Source: Nocardioides sp.
GTDB lineage: Bacteria > Actinomycetota > Actinomycetes > Propionibacteriales > Nocardioidaceae
Direction of reading: 5' to 3'
Assembly: GCA_037045645.1 (NCBI GenBank)
Contig: JBAOIH010000001.1
Span: 434,001-498,000 of the forward strand
DNA: 64,000 nucleotides
Position 1 is the stretch's first letter. Every line of letters starts with the position of its first letter. Of the stretch, positions 44,588-52,851 are shown one piece after another. Both the position numbers and the translations under genes were made by a program. The notes beneath the pieces are model-generated. The model did no database searches, had not been told where the DNA came from, and saw nothing but the letters and a program-made list of their open reading frames with translations.

Positions 44588-46265
44588 CTAGCGGACGCGC
44601 ACCTTGATCAGCTTGGCTGTGGACGCGGCGAAGGCGTCGGTGCCGAGGTAGATCGTCTTGATCTTGTACTTCCCCTTGGGCAGGGCGGGGAACTTGACCT
44701 TGACTTTGCCGTTGGTCAGCGTCTTGACGAGTCCCTTGCGAGCTTTGGTTGGGGCACCCTTGCCCTTGATCCGCACGCGGACCTTGCCGGTGGGCGTGGC
44801 GGTGTCGCTGGCGACCTTGATCTTGACGGTGAATCGCTTGCCTGCCTGCGCACGCTTGGCCTGCTGCTTGGTGAGTTTGGCGCGCGTGGCGGTGACAGCC
44901 AGCCGGCGTGCCGGGGACGCTCGACGTCGGTGTCCCGCTTGGCGGCAAGACTGTCGGTGTCCCGCTCGGCGAAGAGACGGTCGTGGTCGTGGTGGGTGTG
45001 CTCGTGGTCGGGGTCGTCGTCGGCGTCACCACCACGTGCGGCGTGGCCTTCCACGAGAAGAGATCACCCACGCCGTTGGTGTCCCCCGACACGAGATCTG
45101 ACGCTCCGGAATAGAAGCCGAGAAGTTGTCCGTCCGCGCTGATCGACGTCTGGTCCGAACCCTGGTTGCCTGATGATCCGGATAGGCCTAGAGAGACGAT
45201 CCGCGTGGTGCCCGCCACCAAGTCGCGATAGAAGACGTCGCTCTTGCCATTGGTGTCGCCCTCGACGAGGTTAGAGGCTCGGGAACTAAACGCCACGTAC
45301 CTGCCGCCGCTGCTCACCACCGTATCGATCGAGTCGTCGTTGCCTCGCTGTCCCGCCGCGTCGACGGACACCTTGGCCACTGACCCCGCAGCGAGGTCCC
45401 ACACGAACGCCTCTTGCAGGTAGTCATCGCCCCCGGGTTGCGCTCGATAGCCGACAAAGAGCCCGTCAGCGCTGATGGTGGCGTCGGTCTGGCTACCGGC
45501 CGGAGCATTGGGCTGCGGGACCTTCTGCACACTTCCGGTGGTGAGGTCGCGTACGAAGACGTTGGTGTCTGCGACGTCACCTGGGACCAGGTCCGTGGCG
45601 TTCGAGACGAAGGCCACCCGGCGGCCATCGGCACTGAGGGTGGCTCCCCATGCCTTGGTGGCGATCAGGGACGAGGTACTGGTGGTGGTGTCGTAGAGCC
45701 GCAATGTGAAGTCAGACCAGTCGCCATATGCGATCCGCGTGCCGTCCTGGCTGATCGCCAGCGGATCGTCGTCGCCGACCCCGTGCCGGATCGGCAGCGC
45801 CTTGGTGGTCCCCGCGACCGTGTCGCGTACGTAGACGTTGGCGCTGGCTGGCTTAGTGGAGTCGAGGGTCGTGGCGTCGGATTGGAAGACCACGTAGCGA
45901 CCGTCTGCGCTGATGCCGGCGTTCCATGACATGCCGTTGCTAGGCGTCCCGTCAGTAGCGACTGAGGCCAGGGAGGTCTGCCCCGTGGCGAGATTGCGTA
46001 CGAACACATCGAGGTTGCCGTTGGTGTCGCCGGCGATGAGGTTGGTCGAGGCTGAATAGAAGACCACCCAGTTGCCGTCCGCACTCAGGATCGGTGAGTA
46101 TCCGCCTGCGTCGGAGATCCCGCCCCCCGTTGCGTCGGTGATCAGGGAGATGCCCTGAGCGGTCGGCGCTCCCGTTGCGGCGGCAGCGAGCAGGGTTGTG
46201 CCGAGCGCGCCGACGGCTAAGACGGCGAGAGCAGCATGGCGAGCAGTGGTGTGACGAATCGACAC
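44588..46265 (-). pseudogene. Secreted PD40/WD40-like beta-propeller protein, frameshifted
   Basis: An exported protein of about 560 residues: signal segment (HAALAVLAVGALGTTLLAAAA), seven or more repeats of the form ISADGRYVVFQSDATTL, VSSGGRYVAFSSRASNL and ISADGQLLGFYSGASDL, each with DVF-R-D (TolB-like propeller blades). A Thr/Pro-rich linker and a C-terminal Ig-like domain follow. The frame breaks near 44900 inside GGCTGGCT: the C-terminal domain (AVTATRAKLTKQQ to KLIKVRVR, stop 44588) is in another frame than the propeller. Start GTG 46265 has GGAG ten bases before it. Could be a real frameshift, phase variation or a sequencing error. Confidence 0.78.
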
Positions 46266-46350
46266 GATCAGGTGACTCCTGGGTCCTTGACGGGGCAAGA
46301 CCCACTCACCTCAACACGCCGGGGCACGACCGTGTGCGGATTCGCTGATC

Positions 46351-46388
46351 TCCGGCCAACTCCGGACAAAGTCCGAACAAGTCCGGAC
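46351..46388. repeat. Short TCCGGAC/GTCCG repeats downstream of lexA
   Basis: Four related heptamers (TCCGGCC, TCCGGAC, GTCCGAA, GTCCGGAC) spaced about 10 bp lie between the lexA stop (46403) and the propeller gene start (46265), on the gene's promoter side. They could be an operator of the propeller gene or part of a lexA terminator. Confidence 0.4.
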
Positions 46389-46402
46389 GCGGCCGCGCCA
46401 AC

Positions 46403-47137
46403 TCACACGCGACGCAGCACAGCCGTCACCACGCCCAAGATGGTGGCGTTGGTGCCGTCGATCGGGTCGTAGTTGGGGTTGTGCGGCATCAGCCAGACCT
46501 GGCCGTCACGCTTGCGCAGGGTCTTGACCGTGGCCTCGCCATCGATCATCGCCGCCACGATCTGGCCGCTCTCGGCGGTCTGCTCCTGTCGTACGACCAC
46601 ATAGTCGCCGTGGCAGATCGCCGCGTCGATCATCGAGTCACCGGAGACCTCGAGCAGGTAGAGGTTGCCGTCGCCGACGAGCTGCTTGGGCAGCGGGAAC
46701 ACGTCTTCGACGTTCTGCTCGGCAAGGATCGGGCCACCGGCCGCGATCCGACCGACGACCGGGATGTTGACCGCCGCGGGTGCCGCGTTGCCGATGTCGG
46801 TGACGTCCACCTCGTGCTCCTCGACGCCGGAGATGCTGCGGCGGGCGGCGAGCACCTCGGGGAGGAACACCTCAAGTGCCCGAGGACGGTTGGGGTCGCG
46901 GCGGAGGAATCCCTTCTCCTCCAGGGTCCGCAACTGATGCGCGACGCTGGACGAGGAGGTCAGGCCCACCGCGGCACCGATCTCGCGCATGCTGGGCGGA
47001 TAGCCCTTGTTCTCCAGCGAGCGCCGGATCACGGTGAGGATCTTCTGCTGTCGCGGTGTGAGCCCGGTGGAGTCGGGAGGGCCGTCGGGGAACTCGCTCA
47101 CCTTGGCGTTCTTCGCGCGCCCGGTTGCCTTCGCCAT
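46403..47137 (-). CDS. lexA: SOS repressor LexA
   Basis: A 244-residue transcriptional repressor and self-cleaving protease. The N-terminal winged helix has LTPRQQKILTVIRRSLENKG and PPSMREIGAAVGLTSSSSV. A linker leads to the cleavage site GRIAAG (A133-G134), catalytic Ser in GDSMIDAA (S168) and Lys in GEATVKTL (K205). ATG 47137 is preferred over an upstream TTG because GGGAGG lies 11 bases before it. A good LexA box sits 82 bp upstream at 47219-47234, consistent with autoregulation. The N-terminal 20 residues are an actinobacterial extension. Confidence 0.96.
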   Translation of the reverse strand: MAKATGRAKNAKVSEFPDGPPDSTGLTPRQQKILTVIRRSLENKGYPPSMREIGAAVGLTSSSSVAHQLRTLEEKGFLRRDPNRPRALEVFLPEVLAARRSISGVEEHEVDVTDIGNAAPAAVNIPVVGRIAAGGPILAEQNVEDVFPLPKQLVGDGNLYLLEVSGDSMIDAAICHGDYVVVRQEQTAESGQIVAAMIDGEATVKTLRKRDGQVWLMPHNPNYDPIDGTNATILGVVTAVLRRV

Positions 47138-47218
47138 GCCTTCACTGCCTCCCAAGTGGCGGCCGGAATCCCCGGCCTCGAATCAGATGCCTCACCGTAG
47201 GCCGCCCGGGCCCCAGGA

Positions 47219-47234
47219 TCAAACACCTGTTCGA
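47219..47234 (-). promoter_or_regulatory. LexA box upstream of lexA
   Basis: On the minus strand the site reads TCGAACAGGTGTTTGA, one mismatch from the palindromic actinobacterial consensus TCGAAC-N4-GTTCGA. It lies 82 bp upstream of the lexA start and 17 bp beyond the yhhN stop, as expected for autoregulation. Confidence 0.8.
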
Positions 47235-47250
47235 GTGGCGTGTCGCGCGT

Positions 47251-47913
47251 TCACCGAAGGTGCGCGACGCCCTCTTCGAGGAGCCCCTGCGCTGCGGTGT
47301 AGGTGGCCATCACTGCCGCGTCCCAGCGCGGGTCGGTCGTCTCGAGTACGAACTGGCTCAGTCCGATGAGGCTGTCAGACAGCAAGAAGAGCAAGGCACC
47401 TGCTGAGGCGGTGCGGCGGGCGTACGCCGGCTGCCGCGGCCCGAGGTTGAGCGCCGCCGCGGACACCGCAGTGAGTGCGCCGGAGTAGCCGGCCAGCACC
47501 GGCCCCAGCGGCGGGTGTTCCATGCTGGCCTTCACCGCGACGCCCGGCGCCCCCAGCGCCCAGCCCGTGGCGAGGACCTTCGCGCTCGTCGTACGCCAAC
47601 CACCGGGGGAGACCCGCGGGGCGAGCGCGCTCAACCACCCGGTTTGCCCGAGAGCGAAGGCGCCTGCTCCGGGCACGAAAGCCCGGGCGCCCGGGCGCAT
47701 CAACGCGATGTCGCCGACCCAGCTCCCGGCCAGGGCAGCGTACGTCGCGCGCCGGGCGGGGGCTTGGGTGCGGGCGGCGGTCACCGCCGCAAGGGCCGGC
47801 ATCAGCAGGGGCTTGGTGACCAGCCGTGCTCGCTGCCGGCCTTTGGTAGCGAACCAGGTGTCGGCGATCGAGAGGGCTGCGTAAGCGAGCTGGCGTCGCC
47901 GGTGTGGCTGCAT
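47251..47913 (-). CDS. YhhN-family membrane protein (lysoplasmalogenase-like)
   Basis: A 220-residue polytopic protein of the YhhN/TMEM86 family, whose studied animal members cleave lysoplasmalogen. Visible are KPLLMPALAAVTAAR near 34-48, the conserved WVGDIALM near 70, GAGAFALGQTGW, and ALLFLLSDSLIGL near 175. The Asp-containing motifs (GD and SDS) are those the family shares. About eight hydrophobic segments. Transcribed in the same direction as lexA, ending 113 bp before the lexA start. Bacterial function uncertain. Confidence 0.83.
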   Translation of the reverse strand: MQPHRRRQLAYAALSIADTWFATKGRQRARLVTKPLLMPALAAVTAARTQAPARRATYAALAGSWVGDIALMRPGARAFVPGAGAFALGQTGWLSALAPRVSPGGWRTTSAKVLATGWALGAPGVAVKASMEHPPLGPVLAGYSGALTAVSAAALNLGPRQPAYARRTASAGALLFLLSDSLIGLSQFVLETTDPRWDAAVMATYTAAQGLLEEGVAHLR

Positions 47914-47928
47914 TGGCGCAACCTACGC

Positions 47929-47991
47929 CGAGGGGTCACGAACTCGCACCGAGGGGTCATGAAATCGCACCGAGGGGTCACGAACCTTTCG
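47929..47991. repeat. 21-bp tandem repeat, 3 copies
   Basis: Three head-to-tail units of CGAGGGGTCACGAACTCGCA type (47929-47949, 47950-47970, 47971-47991), with two changes in the second and a diverged end in the third, sit between the yhhN start and the LexA box of the LysM gene. Confidence 0.85.
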
Positions 47992-48040
47992 AACACGCGT
48001 ACGGTCGAATGCTTGACTCGTTCGAACATGCGCTCTAATC

Positions 48041-48056
48041 TCGTACGCATGTTCGA
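48041..48056 (+). promoter_or_regulatory. LexA box upstream of the LysM gene
   Basis: TCGTACGCATGTTCGA fits TCGAAC-N4-GTTCGA with one mismatch. It lies 142 bp upstream of the LysM-protein ATG. An additional half-site TTCGAAC occurs 20 bp earlier and a GTTCGATC...GATCGAAC inverted repeat (48051-48074) overlaps it. With the LexA box before lexA it indicates SOS control of the LysM gene. Confidence 0.72.
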
Positions 48057-48198
48057 TCGGAGGTCTGATCGAACCACCGAGAGTCGGGCGGGCCAGCACG
48101 AGGCCGATTCGAAATGTCGGTGGTCGCGGTTAGACATCGGATCAAGCAAGGCACCGACTTCGGTGGCCACCCGGCCGCCACTTCCCCAGGAGGTCCCG

Positions 48199-48561
48199 AT
48201 GAGCACCATCGCCATCAACCACACCGTTCGTACGACTCCTCGCTCCGCCGGCAGGGCGCCCCATGGCCAACTGCGGCTGACCCGTCGCGGTCGCGCCGTC
48301 GTGATCGCCTTCGGGGTGATCGTGGTGTTGGCGCTCGGGATGTTCCTGGGTGCGGGTTCGGTGGCGAGTCGGTTCGCCGGGCCGACGGAGACGACCGTGA
48401 TCAAGGTCGAGCCTGGCCAGACCCTGTGGGGCATCGCGGCCGAGGTGACCGACAGCGGGGATGACGTGCGCGACACGATGTACGACATCCAGCGGATGAA
48501 CGCGATGACGTCCAGCACGTTGCAGGCAGGTCAGAAACTGCGCGTCCCGCTCGCCGACTGA
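48199..48561 (+). CDS. LysM-domain membrane protein, SOS cell-division inhibitor-like
   Basis: A 120-residue single-pass protein: basic cytoplasmic N-terminus, membrane helix (AVVIAFGVIVVLALGMFLGAG, about 35-55) and an external LysM domain (IKVEPGQTLWGIAAEV ... MNAMTSSTLQAGQKLRVP). AGGAGG lies seven bases before ATG 48199; the longer frame upstream is not coding. In mycobacteria and corynebacteria the LysM protein beside lexA (ChiZ/DivS, analogous to YneA) stops division during SOS. Position, architecture and the LexA box at 48041 make the same role likely here. Exact orthology is not shown. Confidence 0.85.
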   Translation: MSTIAINHTVRTTPRSAGRAPHGQLRLTRRGRAVVIAFGVIVVLALGMFLGAGSVASRFAGPTETTVIKVEPGQTLWGIAAEVTDSGDDVRDTMYDIQRMNAMTSSTLQAGQKLRVPLAD

Positions 48562-48691
48562 ACCCCTTTCGAGTTTCACAACTGAATACAGGCATCGTCG
48601 ACTCGGCTCGACCCGGTCGACGATGTGGGGAAGACGAGGGGTGGACCGGCTTGGCGGCGGGTCTGCCCCTCGCGCCTTTCCGTTCGGCTTG

Positions 48692-49018
48692 TCAGTGCCG
48701 GTGCGACCTGATCGGTCGGTCGGCCGGCCCGTCGGGAGAGGTGATCCCGAGGGCTCGCAGCAAGCGCAAGCCCAGCATCAGAGCCAGGAAGAGGCACGCC
48801 ATCGCGCCGACCGTGGCGACGACGAGCAGCCACCAACCGGTGCCTTCTCCCGAGCGGGCGGCCGTACCGAAGTCGATGGCGAGATAGATCAGATATCCCC
48901 AAGCGATCAGCGCCAGCGTGATAGCGGCGCATAAACCCAAGACCTGCGGGGAGAACTGCCGAGGCGGCCGTGCTCCCCGTCGTGCCCCCGCCCGTTTCCC
49001 GCCCGCCACGTGTCTCAT
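48692..49018 (-). CDS. Two-helix membrane protein of unknown function
   Basis: A 108-residue protein with a basic, Arg/Gly-rich N-terminus (about 1-25) and two hydrophobic segments: QVLGLCAAITLALIAWGYLI (about 25-44) and GWWLLVVATVGAMACLFLAL (about 61-80). A cytoplasmic tail with several Arg and His ends it. This is the layout of small DUF2516-like or related actinobacterial membrane proteins, but no named family is claimed. Convergent with the LysM gene. The 130 bp between their stops hold no clear feature. Confidence 0.72.
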   Translation of the reverse strand: MRHVAGGKRAGARRGARPPRQFSPQVLGLCAAITLALIAWGYLIYLAIDFGTAARSGEGTGWWLLVVATVGAMACLFLALMLGLRLLRALGITSPDGPADRPIRSHRH

Positions 49019-49071
49019 TGTGTCGGATGGGGCAACCCCTTGCGTGGGCGGCGCACCCTGCGATCACCTAG

Positions 49072-49110
49072 TGGGAAGATCACTGCCACCGGGTGACAGC
49101 GATCTTCCAG
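49072..49110. repeat. REP-like hairpin, left border of the cassette array
   Basis: GGAAGATC (49074-49081) pairs with GATCTTCC (49101-49108), enclosing a 19-nt loop ACTGCCACCGGGTGACAGC that can itself pair. Homologous hairpins occur at 53316-53358 and 57285-57333. This one lies about 240 bp before the first lipoprotein gene of the array. Confidence 0.8.
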
Positions 49111-49179
49111 CTTGTTGCCTTCGAACAACCCTGACCGGTCCTGTCTCGCGGCCGACGCACACGAACGGCCGAGTAATTC

Positions 49180-49238
49180 GTGGACCGACCCTCATCCCCA
49201 GCGGTTGGCGCATGTACGAATTGGAGTTCATCGCCTAA
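49180..49238 (+). pseudogene. Orphan C-terminal end of a DUF6318-like lipoprotein
   Basis: The frame ending at TAA 49236-49238 reads SGWRMYELEFIA, nearly the same as the end SGWRMFELEYIA of the third lipoprotein gene (52276-52851) and like EWEFVL/EWEFLR of the others. Nothing upstream fits the body of such a gene. It is a leftover tail from a further array unit. The 111 bp to the next gene hold no other feature. Confidence 0.72.
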
Positions 49239-49349
49239 CCCGGTGCGCGATCTCTTTCGCTGAAGATCGGGTTATCCCCAGGCCCGATGTGGGCATGGCT
49301 AAGGAACGGCCGGATGGATACGCTCGGTGTCGGCTTCTCGGGAAAGCAG

Positions 49350-49925
49350 GTGTTTGCGTTGCGGATGGTCCGTACGGTCGTGGTGCTGGTCGTGAGTCTG
49401 ATTGGCCTGGCGGCGTGTGGTGGCGAAGATCCCACGGCGGATCCGACGCCGATCCAGGCGTCCTCGTCGTCCGTGTCTTCCCCGACTGCGTCGGAGTCGG
49501 AGTCGGCCGAGCCGGAGGTCGAGTTGTGGCAGCAGAAGTCGCGGGCGGGCGCGAAGGCTTTCGTGGATCACTGGCTTGAGGCCCTTGACGTGGCGCAAAC
49601 GACCGGCGATCTTGGGCCGCTGCGGGCATCAAGCCACCGAAGGTGCGTTGGATGTACTGGGTATGTCAAGGCTGTGGGCCGGCTTTATGCTGCGGGTGGG
49701 CATATTAAGACTGGGCCATGGCTTGCTGCCCACAAGGCGTACGACAGACAACAGTCCCCGAGTTCGCCGCGAATCGTGGTGGATGTTCGGATACCCAAAG
49801 CGGTTCAGGTGCTGTCCTCTGGTGCGGAACCAGAGACCTTCCCCGCGGGCCGCGACACATTCGCCGCATGGCTTCGTTGGGTCAACGACCAGTGGGTGAT
49901 GTGGGAGTGGGAGTTTCTGCGGTGA
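49350..49925 (+). CDS. DUF6318-like lipoprotein, array copy 1
   Basis: A 191-residue lipoprotein: signal VRTVVVLVVSLIGLAAC with lipobox Cys23, a Ser/Thr/Pro/Glu linker (about 30-65) and a globular domain beginning WQQKSRAGAKAFVDHWLEAL. That domain holds the CVGC pair in SHRRCVGCTGYV and ends in WVMWEWEFLR. It fits the actinobacterial DUF6318 family of lipoproteins of unknown role. GTG 49350 is chosen because it gives the same length as copies 2 and 3. The first 75 residues match those copies almost exactly; the rest is clearly divergent. Its stop overlaps the next start (GTGA). NTF2-like fold is possible. Confidence 0.8.
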   Translation: MFALRMVRTVVVLVVSLIGLAACGGEDPTADPTPIQASSSSVSSPTASESESAEPEVELWQQKSRAGAKAFVDHWLEALDVAQTTGDLGPLRASSHRRCVGCTGYVKAVGRLYAAGGHIKTGPWLAAHKAYDRQQSPSSPRIVVDVRIPKAVQVLSSGAEPETFPAGRDTFAAWLRWVNDQWVMWEWEFLR

Positions 49926-50755
49926 GGCGACTCTTTGCACTCTGCGTGTTCACCGGCGCGTTCCTGGCAGTTGTCCCCATTCCGTCGGCGGTTGCTGCAT
50001 GTCCATCCGGCACTGAGCAAGTGAAGGTCGATGGTGGAGGAACGGTCGTGAGAGTCGAACGGGTTCTCTGCGTCCCCGCCATCTATCAGCAATCCGGCAA
50101 CGGCGAAGACGGGTTCACGTACACCTTCATCAAGATGTGTGAGCGTTCGGGTTTCGGCTGCACTAAGTGGCAGGAGTGTCCGCGGGTCGATGGCAAGTTG
50201 GGCAACAAGTATTACGTGATGGCTTGGCCGCTGAAAGGCGGTGAGGCGATCGAGATCGGCGAGCGTTGCTACTACGACGGCGAGCAGATCACGGCTGAGA
50301 TGGTGGCCAAGGAGTTCGCGAAGGAGACGCCGCCGAGTGTTGAGTTGATGGTGCAGCCGCCGGGCGGGCGGACGTTGGTCAACTTCGACACGGTCTATTC
50401 CACGCAGGCGGAGGCGTACGTGAAGCCGGTCCGTCTGCTGGGCGAGACGGTGGAATTGAAGATCAGCCCGGTCCGCTACACCTGGAATCACGGTGACGGC
50501 ACGGATCAGCACACCACGCATCCGGGCCAGGAGTTCGACGGCCGCGAAGGGGTCGAGCCTTCTGAGGTGGAGGGGATGGTGACGCATCAGTACGTCGCGC
50601 TCGGGACGTACGCCGCGAGTGTCGCGGTCGAGTGGAATGCGGTCTATCGCATCCAGGGTGACACGGACTGGACTCCGGTCGACGGCACGGTGACCAGTCA
50701 GGGGCCGAGCGTGGACCTGGAGGTCCTGGAGGCCTACGCCAAGCTCGTGGCCTGA
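49922..50755 (+). CDS. Secreted PKD-like protein, array copy 1
   Basis: A 277-residue exported protein. The signal peptide (LFALCVFTGAFLAVVPIPSAVA) is followed by a short variable part with CPSGTEQVKV and then the constant part: IYQQSGNGEDGFTYTFIKMC, FGCTKWQECPRVDGKLG and GERCYYDGEQ. A PKD-like segment ends it (YTWNHGDGTDQHT and VTHQYVALGTYAASVAVEW). Several Cys suggest disulfides. It is translationally coupled to the lipoprotein upstream, so the two probably work together outside the membrane. Function unknown. Confidence 0.8.
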   Translation: MRRLFALCVFTGAFLAVVPIPSAVAACPSGTEQVKVDGGGTVVRVERVLCVPAIYQQSGNGEDGFTYTFIKMCERSGFGCTKWQECPRVDGKLGNKYYVMAWPLKGGEAIEIGERCYYDGEQITAEMVAKEFAKETPPSVELMVQPPGGRTLVNFDTVYSTQAEAYVKPVRLLGETVELKISPVRYTWNHGDGTDQHTTHPGQEFDGREGVEPSEVEGMVTHQYVALGTYAASVAVEWNAVYRIQGDTDWTPVDGTVTSQGPSVDLEVLEAYAKLVA

Positions 50756-51010
50756 CTTGTTGGTTCGCCAAGAGATCTCTCGGGAAGCAAGGTGTTTGGG
50801 TTGCGGATGGTCCGTACGGTCGTGGTGCTGGTCGTGAGTCTGATTGGCCTGGCGGCGTGTGGTGGCGAAGATCCCACGGCGGATCCGACGCCGATCCAGG
50901 CGTCCTCGTCGTCCGTGTCTTCCCCGACTGCGTCGGAGTCGGAGTCGGCCGAGCCGGAGGTCGAGTTGTGGCAGCAGAAGTCGCGCGCGGGCGCGAAGGC
51001 TTTCGTGGAT
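50070..51010 (+). repeat. Constant block 1 of the cassette array (about 0.94 kb)
   Basis: The stretch from the middle of the first PKD-like gene to the first third of the second lipoprotein gene repeats at 51554-52500 with only about ten differences by eye, including the 36-bp gap between genes. The repeat distance is 1484 bp. Such near-identity over 0.94 kb beside divergent sequence indicates recent duplication or gene conversion. Confidence 0.9.
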
Positions 51011-51367
51011 CACTGGCTTGAGGCGTTGTACGTCGCCCAGTCGACCGGTGACGTGGGGCCCTTGCAACAGGTGAGCCATCGCAAGTGCTTTGGCTGCAAC
51101 GGGTACATCCGCGTCACGAGAAACATCTACGGTGCCGGTGGACGATATGAATCCGGGCCTTGGAAAGCCATGCAGAAGTGGATCGATCAGAAGATCACAC
51201 TGCCTCGCCCCCGCGTCTACGCGAACGTACGAGTTCCGGAATCCGTCGAGTATGCAAATCCGGACGCGGAGCCGGAACGCAATCGCGGCAATACCACGAG
51301 ATATGCCGCCACCCTGTGGTGGGTCGACGACGGTTGGAAGGTGTATGAGTGGGAGTTCGTGCTGTGA
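50792..51367 (+). CDS. DUF6318-like lipoprotein, array copy 2
   Basis: A 191-residue lipoprotein with N-terminal 75 residues almost identical to copy 1 (lipobox LAAC, Cys23; linker SSSVSSPTASESESAEPEVE). The C-terminal domain is different in detail but has the same skeleton: FVDHWLEALYVAQSTGD, SHRKCFGCNGYIR, GAGGRYESGPW and WKVYEWEFVL. The CFGC pair is kept. Start GTG 50792 lies in the shared intergenic sequence that also precedes copy 3. The stop overlaps the second PKD-like gene by GTGA. Confidence 0.82.
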   Translation: MFGLRMVRTVVVLVVSLIGLAACGGEDPTADPTPIQASSSSVSSPTASESESAEPEVELWQQKSRAGAKAFVDHWLEALYVAQSTGDVGPLQQVSHRKCFGCNGYIRVTRNIYGAGGRYESGPWKAMQKWIDQKITLPRPRVYANVRVPESVEYANPDAEPERNRGNTTRYAATLWWVDDGWKVYEWEFVL

Positions 51368-52239
51368 AGGCGCAGCGCGGTCGCCTCGACTCCTGGCAGG
51401 TTCGCATTTGGGCCTGCGCCCTTGTGATGCTTTGTGCGGTTTTGCCGATTGATCGTCGTGTAGCGCCGAGCGCCCAAGCAGCCTGCCCAGGAGGGACGGA
51501 AGAGGTTACGATTTCCGCGGGTGGCGGCTCGTATCAAGTTGAGGAGTACGCCTGCGTCCCCGTCATCTATCAGCAATCCGGCAACGGTGAAGACGGGTTC
51601 ACGTACACCTTCATCAAGATGTGTGAGCGTTCGGGTTTCGGCTGCACTAAGTGGCAGGAGTGTCCGCGGGTCGATGGCAAGTTGGGCAACAAGTATTACG
51701 TGATGGCTTGGCCGCTGAAAGGCGGTGAGGCGATCGAGATCGGCGAGCGTTGCTACTACGACGGCGAGCAGATCACGGCTGAGATGGTGGCCAAGGAGTT
51801 CGCGAAGGAGACGCCGCCGAGTGTTGAGTTGATTGTGCAGCCGCCGGGCGGGCGGACGTTGGTCAACTTCGACACGGTCTATTCCACGCAGGCGGAGGCG
51901 TACGTGAAGCCGGTCCGTCTGCTGGGCGAGACGGTGGAATTGAAGATCAGCCCGGTCCGCTACACCTGGAATCACGGTGACGGCACGGATCAGCACACCA
52001 CGCATCCGGGCCAGGAGTTCGACGGCCGCGAAGGGGTCGAGCCTTCTGAGGTGGAGGGGATGGTGACGCATCAGTACGTCGCGCTCGGGACGTACGCCGC
52101 GAGTGTCGCGGTCGAGTGGAATGCGGTCTATCGCATCCAGGGTGACACGGACTGGACTCCGGTCGACGGCACGGTGACCAGTCAGGGGCCGAGCGTGGAC
52201 CTGGAGGTCCTGGAGGCCTACGCCAAGCTCGTGGCCTGA
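51364..52239 (+). CDS. Secreted PKD-like protein, array copy 2
   Basis: A 291-residue exported protein. Its N-terminus (VKAQRGRLDSWQVRIWACAL, signal to about 42) and the following CPGGTEEVTISAGGGSYQVE are unlike copy 1. From VIYQQSGNGEDGF onward the protein is practically the same as copy 1 to the end EVLEAYAKLVA, with Ile for Met in ELIVQPPGG. Complete PKD-like segment. GTG 51364 is coupled to the upstream lipoprotein stop. It marks the second constant block. Confidence 0.82.
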   Translation: MKAQRGRLDSWQVRIWACALVMLCAVLPIDRRVAPSAQAACPGGTEEVTISAGGGSYQVEEYACVPVIYQQSGNGEDGFTYTFIKMCERSGFGCTKWQECPRVDGKLGNKYYVMAWPLKGGEAIEIGERCYYDGEQITAEMVAKEFAKETPPSVELIVQPPGGRTLVNFDTVYSTQAEAYVKPVRLLGETVELKISPVRYTWNHGDGTDQHTTHPGQEFDGREGVEPSEVEGMVTHQYVALGTYAASVAVEWNAVYRIQGDTDWTPVDGTVTSQGPSVDLEVLEAYAKLVA

Positions 52240-52500
52240 CTTGTTGGTTCGCCAAGAGATCTCTCGGGAAGCAAGGTGTTTGGGTTGCGGATGGTCCGTA
52301 CGGTCGTGGTGCTGGTCGTGAGTCTGTTCGGCCTGGCGGCGTGTGGTGGCGAAGATCCCACTGCGGATCCGACGCCGATCCAGGCGCCCTCGTCGTCCGT
52401 GTCTTCCCCGAATGCGTCGGAGTCGGAGTCGGCCGAGCCGGAGGTCGAGTTGTGGCAGCAGAAGTCGCGGGCGGGCGCGAAGGCCTTCGTGGATCACTGG
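51554..52500 (+). repeat. Constant block 2 of the cassette array (about 0.94 kb)
   Basis: Direct repeat of 50070-51010: it covers the conserved part of the second PKD-like gene, the intergenic GTTGGTTCGCCAAGAGATCT segment and the lipoprotein signal/linker of the third copy. After 52500 the sequences diverge at once, within the codons following DHW. Confidence 0.9.
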
Positions 52501-52851
52501 GCCGCGGTGTGGTCCGAAGCTGTGGTTACCGGTGAGCTCGATGAGTTTCGCTCGATCAGCCATCCAAAGTGTTTCGTGTGCAACTCGTATCTGGATGACG
52601 CGGAAAAGGTCTATGGCGACGGTGGCCACGTCGAGTCCGAGCCCTGGCGAGTACTTCGAAAGTGGTATGACCACCGGCAACCGTTGGAGAGTCCGCGCGT
52701 GACCGCGGACATGATCACGCCGCGCACCGTTGTGATCTGGAACGCCGAGGGGAAACGCGAAGTGATTCCGCAGGAGCGGACGCGCTACACGGCGGCACTG
52801 CGTTGGAGCGCAAGCGGTTGGCGCATGTTTGAGTTGGAGTACATCGCGTGA
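52276..52851 (+). CDS. DUF6318-like lipoprotein, array copy 3
   Basis: A 191-residue lipoprotein with the same signal, lipobox and linker as copies 1 and 2 (Phe for Ile in the signal, Asn for Thr in the linker). Its domain is the most divergent of the three: DHWAAVWSEAVVTGELDEF, SHPKCFVCNSYLDDA, GDGGHVESEPW, ending SGWRMFELEYIA. The two Cys are kept. The end matches the orphan tail at 49180-49238, tying that remnant to this variant. GTGA overlap with the broken third PKD-like gene. Confidence 0.82.
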   Translation: MFGLRMVRTVVVLVVSLFGLAACGGEDPTADPTPIQAPSSSVSSPNASESESAEPEVELWQQKSRAGAKAFVDHWAAVWSEAVVTGELDEFRSISHPKCFVCNSYLDDAEKVYGDGGHVESEPWRVLRKWYDHRQPLESPRVTADMITPRTVVIWNAEGKREVIPQERTRYTAALRWSASGWRMFELEYIA

